Positions 14,196 to 21,331 are shown, numbered from the stretch's first letter. The stretch is DNA of 26,558 nucleotides from an uncultured Rubrivivax sp. (GCA_937975735.1 CALJUI010000230.1:1-26558); one strand, 5' to 3'. A program made the numbers and translations. The notes: generated by a model from the letters alone, not told the origin.

Positions 14196-14873
14196 ATGAC
14201 TTGCTTCGCCCTGGTGCCCTGTGCCGGAATCGGCGTCCGTGCCGGCACCGACGGACCGAAGCAGTACGTGCCGCTCGCCGGTCGTCCTCTGGTCGCCCAC
14301 ACGCTGGCCGCGCTGGCCGCGGTGCCGCGGCTGCGGGGCACGCTGGTGGTGCTGGCGCCGCAGGACCGGCAGTTCGAGACGCTGGTGCCGGCGCACCCGG
14401 CGCCTTGGGTCGCCCGGGTCGGCGGCGAAACGCGGGCCGCCAGCGTCGCCGCCGGGCTGCAGGCGCTGCGTTCCCTCGGCGCCGGTGACGACGACTGGGT
14501 GCTGGTGCACGACGCGGCGCGCGGCCTGCTGCGCCCTGAGTGGGTCGACCGACTGATCGACGCCTGCACCGACGATCAGGTCGGCGGCCTGCTGGCCATG
14601 CCGCTGGCCGACACGCTGAAGCAGGCCGAGGCAGGCCGGGTCGCGGCGACGCTGGACCGCCGCGACAAGTGGCTGGCGCAGACGCCCCAGATGTTCCGCC
14701 TGGGCCTGCTCGACCGTGCGCTGGCCGCGGCCGGGCCGGACGTGACCGACGAAGCCAGCGCGGTCGAGGCGCTGGGCCTGGCGCCGCGGCTGGTCGAGGG
14801 CTCGGCCGAAAACTTCAAGCTCACCTGGCCGGGCGACTTCGCGCTCGCCGCTCGCCTGCTGGAGACACGATGA
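14196..14873 (+). CDS. ispD: 2-C-methyl-D-erythritol 4-phosphate cytidylyltransferase
   Basis: IspD transfers CMP from CTP to methylerythritol phosphate in the non-mevalonate isoprenoid pathway. The 225-residue protein shows the nucleotide-binding loop ALVPCAGIGVRAG with Arg15, then Lys22 in PKQYVPLAG, the GGETRAASV segment, the VHDAAR motif, an ADTLK segment, and DRRDKWLAQTPQMF carrying the second substrate-binding Arg. The slightly unusual loop (CAGIGVRAG in place of AAGxGxRMG) agrees with a beta-proteobacterial form. The start at 14196 sits six bases after a TAGAAT box, so the transcript is probably leaderless. The stop overlaps the ispF start as ATGA, which fits consecutive pathway action through coupled translation; ispE, which works between them, is not in the window. 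Confidence 0.95.
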   Translation: MTCFALVPCAGIGVRAGTDGPKQYVPLAGRPLVAHTLAALAAVPRLRGTLVVLAPQDRQFETLVPAHPAPWVARVGGETRAASVAAGLQALRSLGAGDDDWVLVHDAARGLLRPEWVDRLIDACTDDQVGGLLAMPLADTLKQAEAGRVAATLDRRDKWLAQTPQMFRLGLLDRALAAAGPDVTDEASAVEALGLAPRLVEGSAENFKLTWPGDFALAARLLETR

Positions 14874-15364
14874 CCTTGCCCGCGATCCGCATCGGCGAAG
14901 GCTGGGACGTGCACGCCCTGGTCACCGGCCGGCCGCTGGTGCTCGGCGGCGTGACCATCCCGCACTCGCACGGGCTGCTCGGTCACAGCGACGCCGACGC
15001 GCTGCTGCACGCGATCACCGACGCGCTGCTCGGCGCCGCCGGTCTCGGCGACATCGGTCGCCACTTTCCCGACACCGATCCGGCGCACCGCGGCGCCGAC
15101 TCGGCCGAGCTGCTGCGCGGTGCGCTCGCGCGCGTGCGGGCCGCGGGCTGGCAGCCGGTCAACCTGGACAGCACGATCGTCGCGCAGGCGCCGAAGATGG
15201 CGCCGCACATCGAGGCGATGCGCACGCGCATCGCCGCTTTGCTCGGTCTGGATGCGGACGCGGTCAACGTCAAGGCCAAGACGGCCGAGAAGATGGGGCC
15301 CGTGGGCGAGGGACGGGCGATCGAGGCGCGGGCCGTGGTGCTGCTGGCCCGCGCCGCCGGCTGA
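14870..15364 (+). CDS. ispF: 2-C-methyl-D-erythritol 2,4-cyclodiphosphate synthase
   Basis: IspF cyclises CDP-methylerythritol phosphate to the cyclodiphosphate with loss of CMP. The 164-residue protein shows RIGEGWDVHAL with zinc ligands Asp13 and His15, then GHSDADALLHAITDALLGAA with His47 as the third ligand, GDIGRHFPDTD, the STIVAQAPKM segment, and the C-terminal KAKTAEKMGPVGEGRAIEA. These are all the family signatures, and the length is typical. Its ATG overlaps the ispD stop by four bases. It ends eight bases before the convergent stop of the third small heat-shock gene. Confidence 0.97.
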   Translation: MTLPAIRIGEGWDVHALVTGRPLVLGGVTIPHSHGLLGHSDADALLHAITDALLGAAGLGDIGRHFPDTDPAHRGADSAELLRGALARVRAAGWQPVNLDSTIVAQAPKMAPHIEAMRTRIAALLGLDADAVNVKAKTAEKMGPVGEGRAIEARAVVLLARAAG

Positions 15365-15372
15365 CGCCTCGA

Positions 15373-15879
15373 TCAGCGCACGTCGATCGCGACCCGCCGA
15401 GGCCGGCTCGGCTCGGCCTTCGGCAGCTCGATCCGCAGCACGCCATTGCGATAGGTCGCGCGCGCGTCTTCGCCGCGCACGCGGGCCGGCAGCGGGACGC
15501 GGCGCTGGAAGCTGCCGTAGGCGCACTGCAACATGCGCCAGCGGCCTTCGCTGCTCTCGCGCTCGAAGCGCTTCTCGCCGCGCACGACCAGCACGTCGGA
15601 CTCGACCTGGAGTTCGAAGTCGCCCTTGTCGAGTCCCGGCGCCTCCAGCCGAACGACGATGCGGCGCTCGTCCTCGAAGACGTCGCCGCCGATCATCGCC
15701 CAGCCGAGGTCCGGCATCCAGCCGGCATCGTCGATGTCGGCCGGGGCCGGCAGGTTCGATTGCCCGCCCGGGCGGTACCGGGTCAGCGCACCGGCCGCGG
15801 AGCGCCGCAGGCGGTCCCAGCCCTCGGCCAACGAGTCCCAGAAGGCACCCAGGCCATCGCGGAGATCATCGACCTTCAT
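15373..15879 (-). CDS. Hsp20/alpha-crystallin family small heat-shock protein (third of operon)
   Basis: The 168-residue protein has an extended N-terminal arm rich in Trp and Arg (about 1-45), then an alpha-crystallin domain beginning near WAMIGGDVFEDERRIVVRLEAPGLDK and ending with TYRNGVLRIELPK, the conserved A-x-x-x-G-V-L element. The short C-terminal tail PRRVAIDVR carries an I/V-x-I/V anchor. Such proteins hold unfolding proteins for refolding without using ATP. The start at 15879 is chosen by GGAGG six bases upstream and by the 11-base gap after the preceding gene. The frame continues far upstream but only as shadow. This is the most divergent of the three tandem copies, with the longest arm, so it may have different clients or form mixed oligomers. 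Confidence 0.9.
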   Translation of the reverse strand: MKVDDLRDGLGAFWDSLAEGWDRLRRSAAGALTRYRPGGQSNLPAPADIDDAGWMPDLGWAMIGGDVFEDERRIVVRLEAPGLDKGDFELQVESDVLVVRGEKRFERESSEGRWRMLQCAYGSFQRRVPLPARVRGEDARATYRNGVLRIELPKAEPSRPRRVAIDVR

Positions 15880-15890
15880 CGTGGCCTCCG

Positions 15891-16283
15891 TCAGGCGACC
15901 TGGACCGACACCTTCCTCGGCTGGGCGTGTTCGGCCTTCGGGATGCGCACGCGCAGAACGCCCTGGCTGAGTTCGGCGCTGACCTTGTCGGCGTCGAGCT
16001 CCTTGCTCAGCGTGAAGGTGCGGCGGTATTGAGACAGCTTGACCTCGGCGTGGTTCGGGGCCAGGCCCTCGGGCATCGTCAGCACCGCCTCGGCCTCGAT
16101 GGCGAGCTGATCGCCGTCGACGCGCAGGTGCAGGCGGTCCTTCGGCACGCCGGGCAGGTCGGCATACAGCGTGATGCCGGTGCTGTCCTCGACCACGTCG
16201 ACCGGTGGCAGCAGCGCCGGCTCGTCGCGGCGGGCAGCCGCCTTGTCGTCGGCGCGGTCGGATGTACGGGTGACTTGGTTCAT
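15891..16283 (-). CDS. Hsp20/alpha-crystallin family small heat-shock protein (second of operon)
   Basis: The 130-residue ATP-independent holdase has a very short, charged N-terminal arm (MNQVTRTSDRADDKAAARRDE). Its alpha-crystallin domain starts at PPVDVVEDSTGITLYADLPGV and contains the conserved SQGVLRVRIPK. The tail PRKVSVQVA has a V-x-V anchor. A strong GGAGGA lies about six bases before the ATG. It sits 21 bases after the first copy and 11 bases before the third, so all three are probably one transcript. The LYADLPGV/VDGDQLAIEAE style resembles class-A plant-like bacterial Hsp20 proteins. Short arms usually weaken higher-order assembly, which may let it mix with its neighbours; that is inference. 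Confidence 0.92.
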   Translation of the reverse strand: MNQVTRTSDRADDKAAARRDEPALLPPVDVVEDSTGITLYADLPGVPKDRLHLRVDGDQLAIEAEAVLTMPEGLAPNHAEVKLSQYRRTFTLSKELDADKVSAELSQGVLRVRIPKAEHAQPRKVSVQVA

Positions 16284-16304
16284 GGTGTCCTCCTTGCGAT
16301 CGGA

Positions 16305-16739
16305 TCAGTGGACTTCGATGCGACGCGGCTGCGCCGATTCGCGCTTCTTGATGCTGACGTGCAGCACGCCATCGCGATAGGTCGCGGTCACCGCGTTCGG
16401 GTCGACGTCGTCGGGCAGGCTGACGACACGGCGGAAGCGGCCGGCGAAGCGCTCGTTCAGGTGCAGCGTCGTCTTGTCGTCCTTCGGCAGCGCGGACGCG
16501 CGCTCGCCGCTGACGCTCAGCACGCCGCGCTCCAGGTCGACATTGATCGTCGACGGCTCGAGGCCCGGCGCGAATGCCCAGACCTCGACCGAACTCGGCG
16601 TCGTGCCGACGTTGAGTGCCGGATAGCCGCCACGGCCGAAACCGCGAATGCCGGGCGACAGGTCGAACAGGGTGTTCATCTCGCGCTGCAGGCGATCGAG
16701 GTCGCCGAACATGTCGCGGGAAAACAGGCTTCGGTACAT
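16305..16739 (-). CDS. Hsp20/alpha-crystallin family small heat-shock protein (first of operon)
   Basis: The 144-residue small heat-shock protein begins MYRSLFSRDMFGDLDRLQREMNTLF, a typical class-A N-terminal arm with an LDRLQREM-like helix. The alpha-crystallin domain follows (about 40-135), including YRDGVLHVSIKK, and the tail RRIEVH carries an I-x-V anchor. The ATG at 16739 is chosen over a TTG two codons upstream because GGAGG at 16747-16751 is 7 bases from it. It is the promoter-proximal gene of three tandem Hsp20 genes; a sigma-32-like promoter on this strand lies at 16797-16825. It probably holds unfolding proteins during heat or oxidative stress and passes them to the DnaK system and the proteases encoded across the promoter. 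Confidence 0.94.
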   Translation of the reverse strand: MYRSLFSRDMFGDLDRLQREMNTLFDLSPGIRGFGRGGYPALNVGTTPSSVEVWAFAPGLEPSTINVDLERGVLSVSGERASALPKDDKTTLHLNERFAGRFRRVVSLPDDVDPNAVTATYRDGVLHVSIKKRESAQPRRIEVH

Positions 16740-16796
16740 GATCAATCCTCCAGTCAGGGTGAATGTCGGCGCCTTGCACGGCCCCGATACTGCTCA

Positions 16797-16825
16797 AGCT
16801 AGGGTCGGTCGCCAGAGGTTTCAAG
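16797..16825 (-). promoter_or_regulatory. Sigma-32-like heat-shock promoter of the Hsp20 operon
   Basis: On the minus strand, CTTGAAA (16825-16819) is a perfect sigma-32 -35 element. After 14 bases comes CCCTAGCT (16804-16797), a fair match to the CCCCATNT -10 element. It lies 58 bases ahead of the first Hsp20 start. Its -35 forms one arm of the inverted repeat TTCAAG-ACCT-CTTGAA shared with the opposite promoter. Confidence 0.6.
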
Positions 16826-16829
16826 ACCT

Positions 16830-16858
16830 CTTGAAGCACTTGCCGGGTGCCCCCAGTT
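16830..16858 (+). promoter_or_regulatory. Sigma-32-like heat-shock promoter of the cbpA-cbpM-ftsH operon
   Basis: CTTGAAG (16830-16836) matches the sigma-32 -35 element in six of seven positions. After 14 bases comes CCCCAGTT (16851-16858), matching CCCCATNT at all but one fixed base. Transcription would begin near 16865, leaving a 15-base leader carrying GAGGGAG before the TTG start at 16880. Because the promoter covers 16847-16858, the in-frame GTG at 16847 cannot be the start if this promoter is real. Confidence 0.62.
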
Positions 16859-16879
16859 GGATGTTTGAGGGAGCGCAAA

Positions 16880-17842
16880 TTGGAGTTCAAGGACTACTAC
16901 GGCGTGCTCGGCGTGGCGCGCGAGGCGACGGCGGACGAGGTCAAGAAGGCCTTCCGCCGGCTCGCGCGCAAGTACCACCCGGACGTCAGCAAGGCGCCCG
17001 ACGCGGCCGCGCGCATGAGCGAGGTCAACGAGGCCTACGCCGTGCTGTCGGACCCCGAACGCCGCGCCGCCTACGACGCCATCGGCCAGGGTCGCCGGCC
17101 GGGCGAGCGCTTCACGCCGCCGCCGGATTGGGATGCCGGATTCGAGTTCAGCGGCCGTGGCTTCGAGGAGGCGGGCGACTTCAGCGAATTCTTCTCGGAG
17201 CTGTTCGGTCGCGCAGCCGCGCGTGGCGGCGCCGGTCGTCGTCCTCCCGGCGACGGCCGGCGCGGCGAGGACCACCATGCTCGCGTGCTGCTCGATCTGG
17301 AGGACGCCTGGCGCGGTGCGACTCGGCAGATCACGCTGCGCAACCCGACGCTGGGGGCCGACGGCCATGTGCGCCTGGTCGAGCGCAGCCTGGAGGTCAA
17401 CATCCCCGCCGGCGTGCGGCCGGGCCAGCTGATCCGGCTGGCCGGGCAGGGCGGGGCGGGGCAGCCGCCGGGCGACCTCTTCCTCGAGGTGCAGTTGCGG
17501 CCGCACCCGCGCTTCCGCGTCGACGGCGCGACCCTGGTCGCCGACCTGCCCGTGGCGCCCTGGGAGGCCGCGCTGGGCGCCGTGGTGCCGGTCGAACTGC
17601 CCGACGGCAGCACGCTGAAGGTGCGGGTGCCGGCCGGCGCTCAATCCGGCCGGACGCTGACCGTGCGCGGCAAGGGCCTGCCGGGCAAGACGCCGGGTGA
17701 CCTCGAACTGCTGGTGCGGGTCTGGCTGCCGAGCGGGCTGGATCCGCGCGCGCGCCGACACTACGAGGCGATGGCGCATGAACTGCCCGACTTCGACGCA
17801 CGCCAGGTCGCTCGAGCAGAAGCCGAGCGAGGAGCCGCCTGA
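16880..17842 (+). CDS. cbpA: CbpA-type DnaJ family co-chaperone
   Basis: This 320-residue class B J-protein stimulates the ATPase of DnaK and binds unfolded clients. The J domain (about 4-70) contains the HPD motif at 33-35 (KYHPDVSK). A Gly/Phe-rich segment spans about 72-135. The two beta-barrel client-binding domains follow, with HHARVLLDLEDAWRGATRQI, VNIPAGVRPGQLIRLAGQG and KVRVPAGAQSGRTLTVRGKGLPG. There is no zinc-finger region, which separates it from DnaJ. The TTG at 16880 is chosen: GAGGGAG lies six bases ahead and it yields the family N-terminus (M)EFKDYYGVLGV. Its TGA overlaps the cbpM ATG. It diverges from three Hsp20 genes across paired sigma-32-like promoters. Confidence 0.92.
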   Translation: MEFKDYYGVLGVAREATADEVKKAFRRLARKYHPDVSKAPDAAARMSEVNEAYAVLSDPERRAAYDAIGQGRRPGERFTPPPDWDAGFEFSGRGFEEAGDFSEFFSELFGRAAARGGAGRRPPGDGRRGEDHHARVLLDLEDAWRGATRQITLRNPTLGADGHVRLVERSLEVNIPAGVRPGQLIRLAGQGGAGQPPGDLFLEVQLRPHPRFRVDGATLVADLPVAPWEAALGAVVPVELPDGSTLKVRVPAGAQSGRTLTVRGKGLPGKTPGDLELLVRVWLPSGLDPRARRHYEAMAHELPDFDARQVARAEAERGAA

Positions 17843-18123
17843 TGAACAAGATCGCCGAATGGCTGACCCTCGACGACCTCTGCCGTGCCGCGGCGGTCAG
17901 CCCGCAGTGGGTGCGTCGCTGCGTCGACGAGGGCCTGCTGCCGGTCGCCGGCCACCCGACCGAGGAGTGGCGCTTCGACCTTCTCGTGCTGCGCCGGGTG
18001 CGCCTGATGCGGCGGCTGGAGCGGGACTTCGACGCGGTGCCCGAGCTGGCCGCGCTGGTGGCCGACCTGCACGAGCAGATCGACCTGATGCGCGCGCGGC
18101 TGCGTCGCGCCGGGCTCGAGTGA
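17842..18123 (+). CDS. cbpM: Chaperone modulator CbpM (MerR-like helix-turn-helix)
   Basis: The 93-residue protein has a MerR-type winged-helix start (LTLDDLCRAAAVSPQWVRRCVDEGLLPV) followed by a helical, Arg- and Leu-rich C-terminus. CbpM binds the J domain of CbpA and blocks its productive contact with DnaK; it is not thought to act mainly as a DNA-binding regulator. Pairing with cbpA through a TGATG overlap makes the assignment secure. The C-terminal LHEQIDLMRARLRRAGLE is a probable coiled coil. A gap of 10 bases, with GAGG near the start, separates it from the FtsH gene. Confidence 0.9.
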   Translation: MNKIAEWLTLDDLCRAAAVSPQWVRRCVDEGLLPVAGHPTEEWRFDLLVLRRVRLMRRLERDFDAVPELAALVADLHEQIDLMRARLRRAGLE

Positions 18124-18133
18124 GGTCCGGTCG

Positions 18134-19969
18134 ATGCCGGCGCCCGCCCCCGACCTGAAGACGCGCTGGAACGTCGGCTATTGGCTGCTGGCGATGCTGG
18201 CGCTGCTGACGCTTCAGAACCTGTGGCAGACGCAGCGCACCGTCGAGCCGGTGCCCTACAGCGAGTTCGAGCGCGCGCTGGCCGACGGTCGCGTCGCCGA
18301 CGTGGTCGTCGGCGAGACGACGATCACCGGGCGCCTGAAGACGCCCGAGGCGAACGGCAAGACGACGATCGTCGCGACCCGTGTCGAGCCGGCGATGGCG
18401 GAGCGGCTCGAGAAGTACGGCGTGCCCTACACCCGCGTCGTCGAGAGCACGCTGCTGCGCGACCTGATGTCGTGGGTGCTGCCCGCGCTGGTCTTCTTCG
18501 GCCTGTGGTACTTCGTGATCCGGCGGCTGGCCGAGAAGCAGGGCATGGGCGGCTTCATGAGCATCGGCAAGAGCCGCGCCAAGGTCTACGTCGAGACCGA
18601 CACCGGCGTGAGCTTCGCCGATGTCGCCGGCGTCGACGAAGCCAAGGCCGAACTGCAGGAGATCGTGTCCTTCCTGAAGGACCCGCGGGACTACGGGCGG
18701 CTGGGCGGGCGCATGCCCAAGGGCGTGCTGCTGGTCGGCCCGCCGGGGACCGGCAAGACGCTGTTGGCCAAGGCGGTCGCCGGCGAGGCCGGCGTCGCGT
18801 TCTTCAGCATTTCCGGCAGCGAGTTCGTCGAGATGTTCGTCGGCGTCGGTGCCGCGCGCGTGCGCGACCTGTTCGAGCAGGCGCGCGCGAAGGCGCCGGC
18901 GATCATCTTCATCGACGAGCTCGACGCGCTCGGCCGCGCGCGCGGCGTGTCCGGCGCGATGGGCGGGCACGACGAGCGCGAGCAGACGCTGAACCAACTG
19001 CTGGCCGAACTCGACGGCTTCGACAGCGCCAGCGGCGTGGTGCTGCTGGCCGCGACGAACCGGCCCGAGATCCTCGACCCGGCGCTGCTGCGCGCCGGCC
19101 GCTTCGACCGCCAGGTGCTGGTCGATCGCCCGGACAAGGCCGGGCGGGTGCAGATCCTGCGCGTGCACGCGCGCAGGATCCGGATGGGCGCCGAGGTCGA
19201 CCTGGAGCAGGTGGCGGCGCTGACGACGGGCTTCTCGGGCGCCGATCTGGCCAACCTGTGCAACGAGGCGGCGCTGGCGGCGACCCGCCGGGGCGCGCAG
19301 GAGGTGACGCTGGTCGACTTCACGGTCGCCGTCGAGCGCATCGTCGCCGGGCTCGAGAAGAAGAACCGGGTGCTCAACCCGCGCGAGCGCGAGGTCGTCG
19401 CGACGCACGAGATGGGCCATGCGCTGGTCGCGCTGGCGCTGCCGGGCAGCGACCCGGTACACAAGGTGTCGATCATCCCGCGTGGCATCGGCGCGCTCGG
19501 CTACACGATCCAGCGCCCGACCGAGGACCGCTTCCTGATGACGCGCGAGGAACTCGAGCGCAAGATCGCGGTGCTGCTCGGCGGGCGGGCGGCGGAGAAG
19601 CTGGTCTTCGGCCACCTGTCGACCGGCGCCGCCGACGACCTCGCCAAGGTCACCGACATCGCGCGCGACATGGTCACGCGCTACGGCATGGTCGAGGCGC
19701 TCGGGCACGTCGCCTACGAGGCGCCGCCGGCGCGCTTCCTCGACGTCGCGGGGCCGCACACCGGCGGACGTCCGGTCGGGCCGGCGACGCAGCAGCGGAT
19801 CGACGAGGCGGTGCGGGAGATCGTCGCCGGCGGCTTCGCGCAGGCCACCGCGCTGCTCGAGCGGCACCGGGCGGTGCTCGACCGCGGTGCCCGCGAACTG
19901 CTGGCGCGCGAGACGCTCGACGAGGCGGCGCTGGGCGAAATCGCCGCCGAGCTGCGGCGCCCGGCCTGA
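18134..19969 (+). CDS. ftsH: FtsH-type ATP-dependent zinc metalloprotease, accessory paralogue
   Basis: FtsH proteins are membrane-anchored hexameric AAA proteases that extract and degrade misfolded membrane and regulatory proteins. The 611-residue product has two membrane helices (about 14-30 and 112-128) flanking a small periplasmic domain. The AAA module carries Walker A GPPGTGKT (202-209), pore loop MFVGVGA, Walker B IIFIDELDALGRAR (257-270) and the second region of homology NRPEILDPALLRAGRFDR. The peptidase site is HEMGH (425-429) in place of the usual HEAGH, with Asp502 in GAADDL as the likely third zinc ligand. Location behind cbpA-cbpM and a heat-shock promoter, and absence of rlmE (ftsJ) and folP neighbours, suggests a stress-island paralogue rather than the housekeeping FtsH. 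A perfect 11-bp hairpin lies inside the coding region at 19153-19180. Confidence 0.93.
   Translation: MPAPAPDLKTRWNVGYWLLAMLALLTLQNLWQTQRTVEPVPYSEFERALADGRVADVVVGETTITGRLKTPEANGKTTIVATRVEPAMAERLEKYGVPYTRVVESTLLRDLMSWVLPALVFFGLWYFVIRRLAEKQGMGGFMSIGKSRAKVYVETDTGVSFADVAGVDEAKAELQEIVSFLKDPRDYGRLGGRMPKGVLLVGPPGTGKTLLAKAVAGEAGVAFFSISGSEFVEMFVGVGAARVRDLFEQARAKAPAIIFIDELDALGRARGVSGAMGGHDEREQTLNQLLAELDGFDSASGVVLLAATNRPEILDPALLRAGRFDRQVLVDRPDKAGRVQILRVHARRIRMGAEVDLEQVAALTTGFSGADLANLCNEAALAATRRGAQEVTLVDFTVAVERIVAGLEKKNRVLNPREREVVATHEMGHALVALALPGSDPVHKVSIIPRGIGALGYTIQRPTEDRFLMTREELERKIAVLLGGRAAEKLVFGHLSTGAADDLAKVTDIARDMVTRYGMVEALGHVAYEAPPARFLDVAGPHTGGRPVGPATQQRIDEAVREIVAGGFAQATALLERHRAVLDRGARELLARETLDEAALGEIAAELRRPA
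19153..19180 (+). repeat. Perfect 11-bp inverted repeat inside ftsH
   Basis: GATCCTGCGCG (19153-19163) and CGCGCAGGATC (19170-19180) are exact reverse complements, separated by TGCACG. Near-continuation of pairing into the loop makes this a very stable potential hairpin. It encodes the ILRVHARRI part of the AAA domain just after the second region of homology. The palindrome could be chance in GC-rich code or a functional RNA or DNA structure. Confidence 0.6.
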
Positions 19970-19984
19970 GCGGCGCTCAGCCGG
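19961..19984. terminator. Hairpin across the convergent ftsH/envZ ends
   Basis: CTGAGC (19966-19971) pairs with GCTCAG (19975-19980) around GGC. CCGG (19961-19964) pairs with CCGG (19981-19984) past one bulged C, giving ten base pairs. The structure covers both stop codons, which are only seven bases apart. No T-run follows on either strand, so it is a possible shared 3'-end structure rather than a canonical terminator. Confidence 0.4.
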
Positions 19985-21305
19985 CGCGGCGCAGCCGCAC
20001 GTGCACCAGCAGGCCGCCGTCCTGGGCGTTGGACAGCTCCAGGCTGCCGCCCATGCGCTGCATCGCCTTCTCGACGATCGCCAGGCCGAGGCCGGCGCCG
20101 GTGGCCGCGGTGCGTGCGGCGTCGCCGCGGAAGAACGGGGTCGTGAGCTGGCCGAGCTTGGACGGCGCGACACCAGGGCCGTGGTCGCGCACGGTGACGA
20201 TCACCCAGGGCCCGGTGCGCACGTAGCTGACCGCGACCTCGGCGATGCCGGTCATCGTGCCGCGTCCGTAGCGGCGCGCGTTCTCGAACAGGTTCGCGAA
20301 GACGCGGCCGAGTTCGGTCTCGTCGGCCAGCACCTGCAGGTCGATCGCCACGCGCGAGGTGATGCGGATCTGCGTCGGGTCGCGGAAGGTCGCGATCTCG
20401 CGGTCGATCAGCTGCGCCAGCAGCACCGGCCGCAGCTGGGTCTCGCCCGGGCGGGCGTAGTCCATGAACTTGTCGATGATGGCGTCGAGCTGGTCGATGT
20501 CCAGCGCCATGTTGCGCTTGGCCTCCTCGTCGGACACGCTCATCTCGGTCTCGAGGCGCAGCCGGGCCAGCGGCGTGCGCAGGTCGTGGCTGATGCCGGC
20601 CAGCATCACCGCACGGTCCTCCTCGACCTTGGCGAGCTCGCGCGCCATGCGGTTGAAGCCCATGTTGACCTCGCGGATCTCGCTGGTCAGGGTGTTCTCG
20701 TCCAGGCGCGACTCGAGGTCGCCTTCACGGATCCGGCTGGCGGCGAAGGACAGGTCGCGCAGCGGCCGGTTGATCAGCCGCGCGATGCCGACGGAGCCGA
20801 GCAGGGTCGCGACGATCGCGATGCCGATCCAGACGAACCAGGTCGAGCTGGTCAGCGGGCTCACCGGTCCGGATTCGGCCTGCAGCCAGTAGCGATCGTT
20901 CTCGATCGTGAAGCCGACCCACAGCCCGGCCTGGCCGTTGACCTTCTGCGCGACCACCGTGCCCGGGCCCAGGCTCTCGCGCAGCTCCTGGCCGACGCGG
21001 CGCGTGAAGCGGTCGACCTCGAAGGGCTCCCACTGGTCGCCGCGCTCCTGCGGCGCGACGCGCACGACGGCCTGGTCGCTCATCGACTTCATCAGCGCCA
21101 CGCGGGTGATGTTGTCGGCCTGTCGCAGCGCCGAGCGCGACAGGTTGACCAGTGCGGCGATCTGCTGCGCGGTCTTCGCCGCGCTCGGCTCGAACTCGAG
21201 CGCACGCAGTGTCTGCACCCACGCGAAGATGCCGCCCGCCAGCAGGATGGCGAGATAGAAAAAGGTGCGCCAGAACAGGCTCAGCGCAACGGGCTGGCGC
21301 GACAT
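19977..21305 (-). CDS. envZ: Sensor histidine kinase EnvZ-like
   Basis: The 442-residue inner-membrane kinase pairs with the OmpR gene 26 bases upstream. Helix 1 is at about 9-30, a periplasmic sensor region runs to about 154, and helix 2 covers about 155-175. A HAMP domain follows (IARLINRPLRDLSFAASRI). The phosphoacceptor is His240 in AGISHDLRTPLARLRLE. The ATP-binding part shows the N box NLFENARRYG, G1 box DHGPGV and G2 box GAGLGLAIVEKAMQRMGG. EnvZ autophosphorylates and controls OmpR phosphorylation in response to osmotic or envelope conditions. The ATG at 21305 has no strong ribosome-binding site, so expression may depend on translation of ompR. The signal sensed in beta-proteobacteria is not well defined. 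Confidence 0.92.
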   Translation of the reverse strand: MSRQPVALSLFWRTFFYLAILLAGGIFAWVQTLRALEFEPSAAKTAQQIAALVNLSRSALRQADNITRVALMKSMSDQAVVRVAPQERGDQWEPFEVDRFTRRVGQELRESLGPGTVVAQKVNGQAGLWVGFTIENDRYWLQAESGPVSPLTSSTWFVWIGIAIVATLLGSVGIARLINRPLRDLSFAASRIREGDLESRLDENTLTSEIREVNMGFNRMARELAKVEEDRAVMLAGISHDLRTPLARLRLETEMSVSDEEAKRNMALDIDQLDAIIDKFMDYARPGETQLRPVLLAQLIDREIATFRDPTQIRITSRVAIDLQVLADETELGRVFANLFENARRYGRGTMTGIAEVAVSYVRTGPWVIVTVRDHGPGVAPSKLGQLTTPFFRGDAARTAATGAGLGLAIVEKAMQRMGGSLELSNAQDGGLLVHVRLRRAG

Positions 21306-21331
21306 TCAGGACGTCAAGCGCGCGCTGGCGT

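Noticed and set aside
10972..14199. A very long plus-strand open frame (about 1075 codons) opposite mfd
   Set aside because: Its product is a low-complexity Arg/Gln/Val/Ala-rich shadow with no domain. It is a GC-rich antisense frame of a gene with complete Mfd motifs.
14196..14290. Unusual IspD loop (CAGIGVRAG) suggesting an altered enzyme
   Set aside because: The essential Arg15, Lys22, VHDAAR and TPQMF elements are all present, and such loops occur in beta-proteobacterial IspD.
15360..15377. GCTGA/TCAGC inverted repeat over the ispF and Hsp20 stop codons
   Set aside because: It is only 5 bp with an 8-base loop and no T-run. It arises largely because two convergent TGA stops are themselves complementary.
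16740..16879. CIRCE/HrcA operator in the heat-shock divergent region
   Set aside because: The TTAGCACTC-N9-GAGTGCTAA pattern is absent. The inverted repeat there is explained by two sigma-32-like -35 boxes.
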